Assembly (NCBI GenBank): GCA_947471745.1
Contig: CANJKZ010000910.1
Location: forward strand, 2,386,501 to 2,450,500
From: Closterium sp. Naga37s-1
Taxonomy: Eukaryota > Streptophyta > Zygnematophyceae > Desmidiales > Closteriaceae
DNA length: 64,000 nucleotides
Reading direction: 5' to 3'
The notes beneath the pieces were generated by a model. The model saw only the letters and a program-made list of their open reading frames with translations. It was not told the origin of the DNA and searched no databases. Made by a program: the position numbers and the translations under genes. Below are positions 10,746 to 21,019 of the stretch, in pieces (the first letter of the stretch is position 1; each line of letters starts with the position of its first letter).

Positions 10746-11285
10746 CGAAGGAAGAGTGTCGTGCCAATCACGGGGTGCTTGGAGGAGACCGTAGACTGGT
10801 CATCTCAGGCTCCACTGGCTCCCCTGCGGGAAGGTGCGCGTGAAGCCAGGAGGACGGCGCAGCCAAATCTCCTCATGGAGGCGGCCCTGTAAGAAGGCAG
10901 CGGAAAAGTCGAAGGAGTGCAGCTTGTAGTCTATTTGGGCTGCAACGTGGAGTAGCACCCAAAGAGTGGTCATCCTCGGGGTAGGCACGAAGGTCTGAAA
11001 GAAGTCAACTCCCTTGCGTTGACTGAAAGCTCTAGCCACGTAGCACGCCTTGAAGACAGGGGGAGATCCTAGTGGCCGCTTCACCTTGAAGACCCGCATG
11101 CCATCGACTACGTTCGCCCCAGGAGGGGGAACCTCGTCGATGTAGGTGCCTGTGCACATGTAGGAGGCCATCTCTGCGTCCATGGCAGCTCTCCACTGAG
11201 AGGGAGGAGTCGGTATGTCAAGGGTGTCGGGATCTCTCTCAGGGGTTAGCAGCATGGCGCAGAGATGAGGCGAAGCAGCTGCCAA
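10746..11285 (-). pseudogene. Element E RT fragment
   Basis: Reads from the DIPTP/QWRAAMDAEMASY segment through PPPGANVVDGMRVFKVKRP, VDFFQTFVPTPRMTTLWVLLHVAA, SFDFSAAFLQGRLHEEIWLRRPPGF and W-S-L-R, then breaks before YVDD. It lacks the SYAEAI segment present in sister copies, so a short internal deletion is likely. Confidence 0.88.
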
Positions 11286-12540
11286 GAACTCGAGCTCAAA
11301 CTACCTGTCCTCTAGATCGTGACAGCCAAGGGCAGACTCACTCCCGACGGATAGAGGACAGGTAAGAGGAGCAGCCACCACTCGGGTGGCGTAGTCAAGG
11401 CGGCAAGTAGTGGCAAAGTCACTGACAACAGTAAGAGCCGAAACAGACGACAGAGGGGCATGAGGGTCTGTAACAAGGGAGGTAAGAACATGAGAGAGAA
11501 CAGGACGGTACGTGCGGTAGTAATCAGTGATAAGGGTCGAGGAGGAAGCGGTGAGGGACGTCTCAGGATGGGAAGGGAGATTTGACTCAGGAGGACGAGG
11601 AGGTTTGGAAGAAACAGAACAGTACGGAGATCAGTGACTGGGGACAAGGGATGACCACGAGGAGGACAGCAAGTAGCCCAAGTGTGAGGAGGAGAGGGAG
11701 GGGAAGACTTGAACCGAGGACAAGGGAAAACAGCCGGAGACGAGATAGGAGGAGCAAATGTAGGGCCGTAAATAGGGGAGATAGGGAGCGGTCGGGAGGA
11801 GGAGAAGAGAGACCAAGGGCCCGAAGGCCACTCACAGGGGGAAACGAGTCCTGTAAGGGCAGGGGCTGCAGCGACGGCTTCTGCTGCGGCTGCTACAACG
11901 ACAGACGCTGCTGCTCCTGCTCTAGTTCTAGCCTCTGTAGCTCCCGCTGCTGCCGCTCCAGCTCCAGCCTCTCCTGCGCCAACCTCTCCTACTCCTTACG
12001 TCAAGTCAAAGAAGAGCCTCATGTCGAGTTGGGTAGTATTGGGGAGGCGGAGCAGGTACCTTAGAAGTAATAGCACCGGCTCCACCTTCCTTAGCTCCAT
12101 CACCCCCAGAACGCGCACCTCCAGCTCTAACACGACAAGCTCTAGTACCCTCAGCCCCAGTACCGGCCACACCCGCACCCCCAAAAGTAGCACCTCCAGG
12201 GACAACACCCTCAACGCCAGCACCCCTGGAACCCATACCTCTAGTAGTAGCACCCCCAGAGCTGGCTCCTCTAGGGTCCGCACCTCCAACACCAACACCT
12301 CCAAAGTCTGCGGGAACCTACGGTTGAAACGCGGACGGCTGCTACGGTTACTGTGAGGACGACTTTGGGGATGGGGACCAGACCTGATGTGCTACCGAGG
12401 GGAGGGGGGTGACGTGCAACACACCAGACGGGGCTGGACCAGGTGGGGGAGGGTGTATTGGAGGAGCGGGAGCAGGAGGAGGAGCGGGGGCAAGGAGAAG
12501 GGGAGGTGGGGGAACCGGGAGACCTCGATACGGGTACCAA
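11286..12540 (-). pseudogene. Element E IN-RT linker remnant
   Basis: Low-complexity Gly/Ala/Ser/Pro-coding sequence broken over several frames. It lies between integrase and RT, where sister copies have their repeat linker. Only position and composition support the call. Confidence 0.5.
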
Positions 12541-13405
12541 GCATAGTAGGAGACAGAATCGTCAAAACTGACGTCACGAGAGTCGAGGAAATAGTGGAGG
12601 GGTGGGTGGTAAAAGGTGTAGTGAAAAGAGTCCTCCGGAAAACGAAGGAAGACACAAGAGAGGGCCAGGGGTGAGAGCTTGTCCGCAGAGTTGTAGCGGA
12701 CAAGCGCACATCAGCCCCAGATACGAAACTGCGATGCAACACCAAGGGACCCAGTCCAAAGACTGGTCGGTGAAGCCCCTGGCCGAGAGACACGAGGCCA
12801 GAGGTTTAGCTAGTGAGCGGCGTAGCGAACCACGTAGGGCCGCAGAAAATGGGGCGCACGGGCATGGATCATGGAGCTGCGCCCGATCTCCATGACCAAG
12901 CCTATGCGGCACTTAGCAACCCCATTCTACTGTGGGGACTCTGGAAGCATTCAGGACTGGAGGATGCCCTGCTCGCGACAGAATCCAGCGAGAATGCCAG
13001 AGCAAAAATCACCTTTACGGTCGGAGTGGAGACAATTGACATGACGGCTACGAGTGCCCTCAGTGGTGAGCAACCACTGGATCAGCGTAGAAGCCACCTT
13101 GGACTTCTTCGCCAGGCGAAACACGGTGGTGTAGCGGGAGTAGTCGTCAATGCCCACCAAGAAGAAGCTCTCCCTCTCGGGTCTGGGGCGGGAGGCGAGG
13201 CCCAAGACGTCCAAGCGGAGAGTCTCAAAGGGTGGAGTGGCTGGACAAAGGGAGGAGGAGTGAGGGGGGGCTCACAGCCAACCCTCAACATAAGGAGTGC
13301 ATGGAGGCGCAGGCGAGGGAGGGAGTGCTGGGAAGAGGCGAGGGAGATCTGAGACAAGATGCAGGCTAGCCATCCTGCGAAGGCGCGGGAGAGACGGGTG
13401 ACCAC
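12541..13405 (-). pseudogene. Element E integrase remnant
   Basis: The clearest part is 12951-13214: LGLASRPR, FLVGIDDYSRYTTVF, NCLHSDRKGDFCSGIL. The second catalytic block has GGEF changed to KGDF. Downstream, in shifted frames, come SMIHA-APHFL and SADKLSP-like traces. Upstream (to 13405) is the RLGHPSL-type pre-integrase region, out of frame. Multiple frameshifts; not functional. Confidence 0.75.
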
Positions 13406-13624
13406 TACGGTGGTGCCACAGGACGTGGCAGCGGGGGGGATTTTTCACGCAAGTGGCGGATAGGCAGCGAGTGGCGCGCAGGACGTGGCGGCTAGCGCAC
13501 GAGAACGTGGCGTGGCGGGCTATGCTACGGGAATGTGGCAGGTCGGACTAAGCTAGGAAACGTGACATGGCGGGCTAGGTTAGGGAACGTGGCGAGCCTA
13601 GGAACGACCCTACTCGTGATACCA
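13406..13624 (-). other. Element E leader remnant and PBS-like site
   Basis: GC-rich and built from GTGGCGGGCTA-like words. It ends with minus-strand TGGTATCACGAG (13613-13624), which matches the tRNA-Met-type PBS of the neighbours at most positions. Confidence 0.5.
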
Positions 13625-13674
13625 TCTCAAGATTTGAAACGGAATAGGATGTGGAGATTACAGTCGGTTGGGGT
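13625..13674. other. Left flank of element F, probably element E 5' LTR
   Basis: Fifty bases between the E PBS-like site and the F target duplication. They continue after F at 21174. No other copy is available to prove they are LTR. Confidence 0.4.
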
Positions 13675-13679
13675 AGAAA
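13675..13679. repeat. Target-site duplication of element F (AGAAA, left)
   Basis: AGAAA abuts the LTR start at 13680 and recurs at 21169-21173 immediately after the other LTR. Confidence 0.9.
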
Positions 13680-13810
13680 TGTGAGAATTAATGAGAAGGA
13701 TGAATGGACTAGGCAGCAGGTGGGTACAAGTATGAAACACAAAAGTGTTGTACCCTCTAAGAACTACCCCACTACATCTTAAACAGACTATAGCATATAT
13801 AAGTTTGACA
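13680..13810 (-). repeat. Element F 3' LTR (131 bp)
   Basis: On the minus strand it starts TGTCAAACTTATA and ends AATTCTCACA. It contains the inverted pair GGGTACAA...TTGTACCC enclosing CACTTTTGTG. On its right, minus-strand TATGGGGGTG forms the polypurine tract. Confidence 0.95.
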
Positions 13811-14039
13811 CACCCCCATAGGCAAAGTGGGGGAGAACAAGAGGTCACAAGACCAGTCAAGAAAGACAAAGCAAGCACAGGGTGGATCACAAAGTCACCA
13901 CGCAGTCTGAGCACAAGCAAATGGCCACAAGGCCAGTTCACATGCAGAGTTATATAAAGGAGAACAAACAATACAGTGAACACAACCTAGCAAGTGTAAG
14001 CATGCAGGTATATATATAAAGAATACAGTACAGGCAGAG
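13811..14039 (-). other. Element F conserved 3' UTR and polypurine tract
   Basis: Same block as in A, G, H, Y and N, between the RNase H stop and the LTR. It contains no open frame of its own. Conservation between families whose LTR sequences differ suggests a cis function. Confidence 0.8.
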
Positions 14040-17000
14040 TCAAGAAGAAAGCAAGTGGGGCACAGTAGGTACAAGGCCTAGAACAGTACAGAAACGCTGA
14101 TGATCACAAGGCTGAAGTGCCTTGGTGAAAACATCAGCAGTGTTGGCCTGAGAGGCCACGTAAGCAAGACGAAGCTGGCCACGCTGCTGCAACTCTCGAG
14201 CAAGGAAGTAGCGCAGAGCAATGTGCTTCGTTCTGTGCTCCAGTCTGTGCTCCTGACACAAGGCCAGCATGGCCTTGTTGTCGACGTACAGAACTGGAGG
14301 AGAACGAGGCGCCTCTCCCAAGTCGGTCAGCAGGTAGGTGAGCCAGCGTAGCTCCTGTGCAACCATGGCCCCAGCGTAGATCTCAGCCTCACAACTGGAG
14401 CTGAGAACAGAAGAAGAGCGGGTAGACCGCCAAGAGACAGAACCGGAGCCAAGACTGAAGGTGTAACCCTGTGACGACCGCTGCGTAGTCAAGTCGTCAA
14501 ACCAGGAGGCGTCTGCGTGACCAGTGAGGACAACTCGAGCCCGCCCTCCAAGCATGAGCCCCATGCCCGATGTACTGCACACGTATCGCAACACCCTCTT
14601 CGCAGCATCCCAGTGCACCTTTCGGTGCCTGTCGGGAGCCACGTAGCGAGCCAGAAGGCTGAGAGGGTATGCGAGGTCAAGTCGTGTGCAAGTCATCAAG
14701 TACATGAGGCAGCCCACAAGCTCTGGATACGGGCCACTCGGCTCTACGGACTCGTCCGAAGGTGGAGCTGAGAGCGAGAGACCTGTAGGCAGAGGAGTGG
14801 ACTGTGGCGAGGAGTACGTGAAGCCGAAGCGCTGAAGAACCTGCTGCACCATGTGTGACTGAGTCAAGGTAATGGTATGCTGTGCTCTGTCCCGGGTGAT
14901 CCGCAAGCCAAGATAGCTTGTCAGCTCACCCAAGTCTGTGCACGTGTGTCTCTTCTGCAGCTCGGACTTCACGTGGGCAAGTGCCTTAGTGTCAGCAGTA
15001 GCAAAGACGAGGTCGTCTACGTACACGAGAACGTAGAACGGCGGCAGAGTAGTGTCAGTGCGTAAAAGCAGAGAAGGGTCAGAAGTGGAAGGAGCAAAAC
15101 CAAGAGCAGCAAGAGTCGTCCTGAGTGTGTCGTGCCACTCACGGGGTGCCTGACGGAGACCGTGGACTGGCCGCCTGAGGCTCCACTGGGTACCAGCTGG
15201 AAACGACCCAGTGAAGCCAGGTGGGCGGCGCAGCCAGATCTCCTCGTGCAGGCTGCCCTGTAGGAAGGCTGTGCTGAAGTCAAGCGAGTGGAGCTCGTAG
15301 TCACGCTGAGCAGCTACGTGTAGCAGTACCCGAAGAGTGGTCATCTTTGGGGTAAGGGAGAAGGTCTGGAAGAAGTCAACTCCCTGTCGCTGACTGAAGC
15401 CACGTGCAACATAACGCGCATTGAAGACAGGCGGAGAGCCCGGCGGCTGCTTCACCCTGAAGATCCACATGCCACTGACGATGTTCGCCCCAGGTGGGGG
15501 AACCTCATCGACGTAGGTGCCTGTGGACTTCCAGGAAGCCATCTCGGCGTCCATGGCTGCCTGCCACTGAGAGGAGTAGGGACCCTCTATCGCCTCTGCG
15601 TAAGAGCGCGGGGTCGGGATGTCTGGTGCATCCGGGTCTCCCTCAGGGGCAATCAGCATGGACACGAGATGAGGTACAGAAGCGGCAAAGCACTCAAACT
15701 CCTCCTGTCTGTCTTCAAGAACGTCCGTGCCAAGAGCACACTCACCCCCGACGGACGGAGGACAGACAGACGCAGACGCAGACTCAGCAACAAGACTAGT
15801 GGCGTAGTCTAGGCGACAGGCTGCAGCAAAGTCAACAAGCTCAGTAACAAGAGCAGACGCAGCAGTGGACTCAAACAAAGGGTCAGTGACAGCAGTGGCC
15901 AGAAAACGCGTGACAGCTGGACTAGCAGCACGGAGGGAGTCAGACGCAGGGTCCGGACCGGCAGGAAGAGAGGACGCAGGAGGAGACAGCAGAGGGACAC
16001 GCTGTGGAGCAGTGGAAGGACGCAGTGTCATTGAGTGAGTGCCAGGGACAGGAGGAGGACGCGGACGCGAAACACGACGAGCGCGAGCAGTGCGGACAGG
16101 CGACGCAGAACGAGACTCAGGCGACACAGGACGAGACTCAGGCTCACGACGCTCCGTAAGACCTCTAGTCGGTCCAGAGTAGGGAGAAGGACCAGTCAGT
16201 AGAGAGGCCGGCTGCAACTGCGACTGGGACTGGACAGGCGGTGGACTCAGGAAAGGAGGAGGAGGACCAGGAGAAGGCGGGGAGCCAAGAACCTGCTGAA
16301 GGAGCGGAACAAAGTACGGCCGCGGCCGCGCAGCGCCTCCAAAAACAGCAGAGACAGAACCGGTACCCTCAGCCCCAGGGTCTCCAGTTCCAGCAGCACC
16401 TCCAGCAGCTCCAGCACGAGCGGCACCTCCAGCAGCGCCAGCACCAGCAGCACCTCCAGCTGCTCCAGCACCAGCTGCACCTCCAGCAGCTCCAGCACCA
16501 GCAGCACCTCTAGCAGCTCCAGCACTAGTAGCACCTCCAGTAGCTCCAGCACCAGCAGCACCTCCAGCAGCTCCAGCACCAGCAGCACCTCCAGTAGCTC
16601 CAGCACCAGCAGCACCTCCAGCAGCTCCAGCACCAGCAGCACCTCCAGCACCAGCAGCACCTCCAGAAGCTCCAGCAGCACCTCCAGCACTAGCAGCACC
16701 TCCAGCAGCTCTAGCAGCTCCACCAGCAGCAGCAGCACCTCGACAGCGCCGAGAGAACCACTCACGAAGCTGCTGTGGAGAGAGAGGCTCCCGTCGCGAC
16801 GGGACACCTAGAGCACCTCCAGACTCAGCACGCGCAGACTCAGCACCTCCAAACACAGTACCCTCATGCTCTACACGCCCAGGCTCAGCACCCCCAGACT
16901 CAACACCCCCAGTCTCAGCACCCCCAGGCTCCACACGCTCAGGCTCAGCACCCCCAGTCCCCGCACCCCCAGCCCCCGCACCCGCAGGCTCAGCACCCCT

Positions 17001-17057
17001 AGTAGCACCTGAGTCGACAGCTACCTCGACCGGCTCGGCAGGGTCTACCTGGGACAC
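14040..17057 (-). CDS. Element F Pol C-terminal part: linker, RT and RNase H
   Basis: A single 1005-codon frame. The first ~200 residues are a Gly/Ala/Glu/Pro-rich spacer ending before PRPYFVPLLQQVLG. RT follows, with SYAEAI, QWQAAMDAEM, VKQPPGSPPVFNARYVARGFSQ, FSTAFLQGSLHEEIW, GLRQAPREWHD and an intact VYVDDLVFA. RNase H has GHADASW, SCEAEIYAG, YVDNKAM and RTKHIALRYFLARELQQ. The enzymes would copy element RNA into cDNA and degrade the template. In a working element this is cleaved from a Gag-Pol precursor; here it is separated from integrase by a one-base slip in a C-run near 17130. The first Met of the frame is not a real start. Confidence 0.93.
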   Translation of the reverse strand: MSQVDPAEPVEVAVDSGATRGAEPAGAGAGGAGTGGAEPERVEPGGAETGGVESGGAEPGRVEHEGTVFGGAESARAESGGALGVPSRREPLSPQQLREWFSRRCRGAAAAGGAARAAGGAASAGGAAGASGGAAGAGGAAGAGAAGGAAGAGATGGAAGAGAAGGAAGAGATGGATSAGAARGAAGAGAAGGAAGAGAAGGAAGAGAAGGAARAGAAGGAAGTGDPGAEGTGSVSAVFGGAARPRPYFVPLLQQVLGSPPSPGPPPPFLSPPPVQSQSQLQPASLLTGPSPYSGPTRGLTERREPESRPVSPESRSASPVRTARARRVSRPRPPPVPGTHSMTLRPSTAPQRVPLLSPPASSLPAGPDPASDSLRAASPAVTRFLATAVTDPLFESTAASALVTELVDFAAACRLDYATSLVAESASASVCPPSVGGECALGTDVLEDRQEEFECFAASVPHLVSMLIAPEGDPDAPDIPTPRSYAEAIEGPYSSQWQAAMDAEMASWKSTGTYVDEVPPPGANIVSGMWIFRVKQPPGSPPVFNARYVARGFSQRQGVDFFQTFSLTPKMTTLRVLLHVAAQRDYELHSLDFSTAFLQGSLHEEIWLRRPPGFTGSFPAGTQWSLRRPVHGLRQAPREWHDTLRTTLAALGFAPSTSDPSLLLRTDTTLPPFYVLVYVDDLVFATADTKALAHVKSELQKRHTCTDLGELTSYLGLRITRDRAQHTITLTQSHMVQQVLQRFGFTYSSPQSTPLPTGLSLSAPPSDESVEPSGPYPELVGCLMYLMTCTRLDLAYPLSLLARYVAPDRHRKVHWDAAKRVLRYVCSTSGMGLMLGGRARVVLTGHADASWFDDLTTQRSSQGYTFSLGSGSVSWRSTRSSSVLSSSCEAEIYAGAMVAQELRWLTYLLTDLGEAPRSPPVLYVDNKAMLALCQEHRLEHRTKHIALRYFLARELQQRGQLRLAYVASQANTADVFTKALQPCDHQRFCTVLGLVPTVPHLLSS
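16390..16740 (-). repeat. Gly/Ala-coding repeat in element F linker
   Basis: A tandem array of GGTGCTGCTGGAGCTGCTG-type 12- and 15-bp units, giving GAAGGAAGA-like protein sequence. It sits at the same place as the GGAEP array in element A. Unit lengths are multiples of three, so copy-number change keeps the frame. Confidence 0.85.
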
Positions 17058-17113
17058 ACCTGAGGGGGCAGGACCCTGGGGGGGGAGGGGGTCTACCGGG
17101 GGAGTACCTGGTG

Positions 17114-18139
17114 CTAGGAAGAGCGGCGAAGGGGGGGGGGAGAGGCAGTGCGGTAGGGAAAGAGACGGTAGTACGACACCGACTCGTCAAACGTGACGTC
17201 CTGAGAGGACAGAACACGACGCGAGGTGGGGTGGTAGAACTGCCACCCGGGTGCGTCAGGAGGGAAGCCAAGGAAGACACAGGGAACGGCACGGGAGGAC
17301 AGCTTGTCCGCTGTAGTATCGCGGACAAAAGCTCGAGATACCCAGACACGGAACGCGGACGCATCGCCAACCTTCCCTGTCCACCGCAGAGTAGGTGTGG
17401 TCTCCGGCAAGGAGACACGAAGCTGAAGGTTGATCTGATGCGCAGCGTACTGAACCGCGAAAGGCCACAGAAAATGGGGAGCAGCCGCATGGATCATGGA
17501 CGTACGAGCGACGTCCATGACCATGCCAATGCGGCGCTCAGCAATCCCATTTTGCTGCGGGGAGGCCGGAAGCGTGAACGTCTGGTAGATGCCCTCCAAA
17601 CGACAGAAGGCCCTCAGGAGGTCGGAGGAAAACTCCCCACCTCTGTCCGAGTGCAGACGCAGAACAGGAAGGTCTGAACCGAAACTCTCATTGAGTTGGC
17701 GACGAGCACCGCGGATCCAGTCGATCAACACCTCAGGGACCTCACCCTTGCTGCGCAAGGGGAAGACTGTGGTGTAACGCGAGTAGTCGTCAACGACCAG
17801 CAGGAAGTAACGCTCGTGACCCTGTCCACGGACGCGGGCTAGGCCCCACACGTCCATGTGAAGAGTCTGCAGAGGAGCCTCAGTCGGAGGGAATGAGGAG
17901 GAGTGAGGAGTGGTGCGCTGCCGGCCCTCGACACAAGGAACACAGGTGGGGGCAGGCCTCGGAGGAAGGGGAGGGAGGGACCGGGGTAGACCCGAGACAA
18001 GGGCACGGGAGGCCATACCTTGAAGACGAGGCAGGGAGGGGTGACCAAGGCGGTGGTGCCAAAGGAGAGTCTCGTGCGACAGAGGACGACACGAGCAGGG
18101 GGCAGACGCAGGACTAGACCTGGACGCGGCAGCAAACAC
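17114..18139 (-). pseudogene. Element F integrase
   Basis: HHCC zinc domain (LLWHHRLGHPSL ... CVPCVEGRQR) followed by the catalytic core: MDVWGLARVRGQ, LLVVDDYSRYTTVF, LHSDRGGEFSSDLL, QQNGIAERRIGMVMDVARTSM. Then come ADKLSSRAVPCVFLGFPPDAPGW and DVTFDESVSYYRLFPY. All three catalytic acidic residues are present. It is cut at its N-side by a TAG at 18158-18160 (CAG in sisters) and at its C-side by a 10-C run that puts the linker out of frame. Confidence 0.93.
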
Positions 18140-18157
18140 CTGACTAGACGAAGCTAC

Positions 18158-18877
18158 CTAAGTAGACGCAGAGACCGGAGGAGGCGCAGTAGTCAGTGTG
18201 TACAGACTCGACCCTGGCCGACGGGTGAACGTGGCCAGGTGGCGGCCCGTCCGAGAGCAAGTGCAGTGGGTCACACGCTGACCTCCAGGGGTGAACTGGT
18301 TAACCCACACGTCCTGGAGGTCAGCTCCACTCACCAAGTTCGTAGAGAACGAGGGGAGGTGGAGTCCCGACAGCAAGCCCGACGGGGCCGCAGGACACGG
18401 TAGAACCGTGGAGGAGTGTGCAAGGACCGGGCCCCCTGAGGGGTCAGCAAGGGAGACCGCAACAGGCCGACTGAGCGGCGTGAGCGTGGTGCTGTCTCTA
18501 AAGAAAGAGCGCGAAGCACCAGAGTCAAGTGTGAAAGTGTGCAAGGACTCAGTAGGTGCAGTACCAGAGAGAGCAGACGCACCAGCACCTGGAGCAGCAG
18601 ACGCGCCAGTACCTGGAGCAGCAGACGCACTAGCACCTAGAGCAGCATCTGCAATGCCCGGGTCGGGCGGGACACTCAGGTAACAGTCACCCTCAGCATT
18701 ATCAGCAATAGCATACATGGCAGCAAGGATAGCATCAAAATCTAGATCAAAGATAGGCACATTCTGCAGAAGCAGATCATGCCAGCAAGGGAGCTCAACG
18801 GCGTCTGGAAACTGGGTACGCCAAGCGTCAGTCAAGCGACCGAAGCAGCGCTGCGTAGTGTGTGGGAGCCCACACAC
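18158..18877 (-). pseudogene. Element F gag finger end, protease and pre-integrase
   Basis: Opens inside the Cys/His finger (CGLPHTTQRCFGRL). It carries the aspartic protease signature TFTLDSGASRSFF, then the LPSFSTNLVSGADLQD and GRHLATFTRRPGSSLYTL segments that precede copia integrase. The frame runs unbroken from the Gag stop at 19004 to the TAG at 18158. The true start is upstream in gag; 18877 is only the first alternative start codon after the Gag stop. Confidence 0.9.
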
Positions 18878-19003
18878 CTCCCCACTACGAGTGCCGGTGC
18901 GAAGAACGTAAGTGCAGGGACCTGCACCCCCAGACCTCCCACGCCCAGCGTACCACTCACGAAGCTGCTGGACCGACGGGGTCTCACGGGAGCGCAGCTG
19001 CTG

Positions 19004-20029
19004 CTAGCGCTGGCTGCCACCAAAGCCTCCACGCTGCGCGGCTGCACCTCGACCAGCACCACCGCCACCGCCACCTCCACCACCACTGCCGCTGCCTCTA
19101 CCACCTCCGCCACCGCCGCCACTACCTCCACCGCCGCCACTGACGCCCCCACTCCCAGTACCACCCCCACCTCCACCGCCACCTCCTCCGCCTCCTCCAC
19201 CTCCTCCACTGCTTCCCCCGCCGCCCCCTCCACCACCCTTGCTTCCCTTGCCCCTGCTGTTGCAGCGTCTCCCACTAGGGGCAGACGCTGCTCCGACCTC
19301 CTCAGTGCCAACGAGGTCGACAGCAGCAGCAGAAGCCACAGAGGGGAGAAGGGGGACAGGGGAACACCCCTCAAAGAAGGGGGTGCGACGGTCGCCGCGA
19401 GAAGCACCTACAGCTAAGATACTCTTCTCAGCTGCAGCAAGGCGCTCCTCTAACAGGTCGACAGTCAGCTCGGTGGGGCAAAGGGAGAGAAAGTGGTCCC
19501 TGACTGAAGAAAGGGAGTCAGGAAGGCGGGTGACTAGGTAGTAGAGTGTGATGTACTTGGGGGGGGGGTTCTTGGTACAGAACTCAGTGGGAAGGGCAGC
19601 GTGGTAGCGGGCGTCACTAGTGCGAAGGTGAGCATCTAGGTGAGCGACTGTGGCAAAGGCAGCAAGGTCAGGGAAAAGGTACGGCAGCATGAGGCGGCTG
19701 AGGGCAGCAGTGGCAGGGGAGGAGTAGCGAGCAACGACAGTGTCGTACAAAGACTGAGCAGTCTTGTACTGGCCAAAGTGCGCGCGCTCAGCAGGCGGCA
19801 GGTGACTACGAACAGCAAGACGAGCAACAGCGTCACGAGTGGTCCACTGCGAGCAAACCGTACAGTCAGCAGTGGCAGCAGGAGCAGTAGAAACACCGGA
19901 CGTGTGATCGAAAAGGGATATCCCATCCCTAGAATCACACTGAAGAAAAAGGTGCAGGTCGTCAACCCACACGTCAAAGTCAACTGTACGTCCCTCAGCA
20001 TCAAAGGTGAGAACAGTAGGGCTAGCCAT
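19004..20029 (-). CDS. Element F Gag
   Basis: 341 residues starting MASPTVLTFDAEGR. The first ~230 residues are the copia capsid-like domain (VWVDDLHLFLQCDSRD, SQWTTRDAVARLAVRSHLP, YSSPATAALSRLMLPYLFPDL, LPDSLSSVRDHFLSL). It ends in a long glycine/serine tract of the RGG type likely to bind RNA. The TAG at 19004-19006 lies where element G has CAG, just before the Cys/His finger, so it is probably a mutation rather than a designed Gag stop. The start is supported by the same Met in G, and by MASL in H, X and Y. Confidence 0.92.
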   Translation of the reverse strand: MASPTVLTFDAEGRTVDFDVWVDDLHLFLQCDSRDGISLFDHTSGVSTAPAATADCTVCSQWTTRDAVARLAVRSHLPPAERAHFGQYKTAQSLYDTVVARYSSPATAALSRLMLPYLFPDLAAFATVAHLDAHLRTSDARYHAALPTEFCTKNPPPKYITLYYLVTRLPDSLSSVRDHFLSLCPTELTVDLLEERLAAAEKSILAVGASRGDRRTPFFEGCSPVPLLPSVASAAAVDLVGTEEVGAASAPSGRRCNSRGKGSKGGGGGGGGSSGGGGGGGGGGGGGGGGTGSGGVSGGGGGSGGGGGGGRGSGSGGGGGGGGGAGRGAAAQRGGFGGSQR

Positions 20030-21019
20030 AGCAGTAGGAACAGTAGTAGCAGTAGTAACAGCAGTGGCAGCAGTAGCAGCAGAGGCAGTATGGAAGTGCA
20101 GGGCAGTGCGGCTCAGTTGGCGGCGCGGCTCAGTGAGCGGTGCGGCTCGGCTGGGCGGCGCGGCTCGGTTGGGCGTCGCGGCTCGGCTGGGCGGCGCGGC
20201 TCGGCTGGGCGGCGCGGCTAAGCCGGGCGGCGCGGCTCGGCTGGGCGGCTTGGATGCTTACCAGGAGCGGGTGCGGGGCCGGGCCTTGACAGCAGGGGCC
20301 ACGGCAGCAGGGAAGGGGCCGCGTCTGCAGGGGCCGCGTCAGCAGGTGTCGCGCCAGCAGGGGAGGGGCCGCGTTTGCAGGTGCCGCGTCAGCAGGGGCT
20401 GCGGCAGCAGGGGCCGCTTCAGCAGGGGAGAGGTCGCGGGCAGGGGCGACGTCGCGAGCAGGGGCGACGCCGCGAGCAGGGGCAACGCCTCGGGCAGGGG
20501 CGACGCCGCGGGCAGGGACGACGTCGCGGGCTGGGGCGACGCCGCGGGCTGAGGCGACGCCGCGGGCAGGGGCAACGCCGCGAGCTGGGGCGACGCCGCG
20601 TAGGGGCCGCTGAGGGGCCGCGAAGGGTCCGATAAGGGGCTGTGAAGGGGCCGCTAAGGGGCCGCGAAGGGGCCGATAAGGGGGGCCGCGAAGGGGCCGA
20701 TAAGGGGCCGCGAAGGGGCCGATAAGGGGCCGCGAAGGGGCCGATAAGGGGCCGCGAAGGGGGGCCGTAGGGGGCCGCGAAGGGGCCATTAGGGGGCCGC
20801 GAAGGGGCCGTTAAGGGGCCACGAAGGGGCCGCTAGGGGGCCGCGAAGGGGCCGATAGGGGGCCGCGAAGGGGCCGCTAAGGGGCCGCGAAGGGGCCGCT
20901 AAGGGGCCGCGTAGGGGCCGCGAAGGCGTAGTTCAAGGCAGAGCGCGAAGCACGCTTCGGGCAGGTATGAAAAAAAAAAAAAAACGTGGTGGGCCCTTAG
21001 GAAGAAACAGTCCCACTAG
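20030..21019 (-). repeat. Element F leader: GC-rich minisatellite
   Basis: About 1 kb between PBS and gag. From about 20640 to 20935 it is an array of GGGGCCGCGAAGGGGCCGATAA-like units (11 bp half-units GGGGCCGCGAA / GGGGCCGATAA). From 20110 to 20640 lie GGCGCGGCTCGGCTG and AGCAGGGGCGACGCCGCG words. Several frames are open on both strands purely from composition. A poly-A/T run of 14 occurs at 20971-20984. Confidence 0.85.

Larger units (their letters stand above)
10746..13624 (-). mobile_element. Element E: decayed Ty1/copia, 3' end lost
   Basis: A minus-strand copia related to the A/F/H group but strongly diverged. RT is cut at 10746 just after the YGLRQAPREW region. Upstream lie a degenerate linker, integrase and a trace of pre-integrase sequence, then a GC-rich leader-like stretch. 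At 13613-13624 the minus strand reads TGGTATCACGAG, a PBS-like string, implying the 5' LTR began to its right. Gag and protease are not recognisable. Confidence 0.8.

Noticed and set aside
17128-17142. Programmed frameshift at the C-run between integrase and linker
   Set aside because: F and G both slip there but need opposite corrections, and A is in frame, so these are homopolymer mutations.
19004-19006. Designed Gag stop with readthrough
   Set aside because: Element G has CAG at the same codon and Y reads through gag into protease in one frame.
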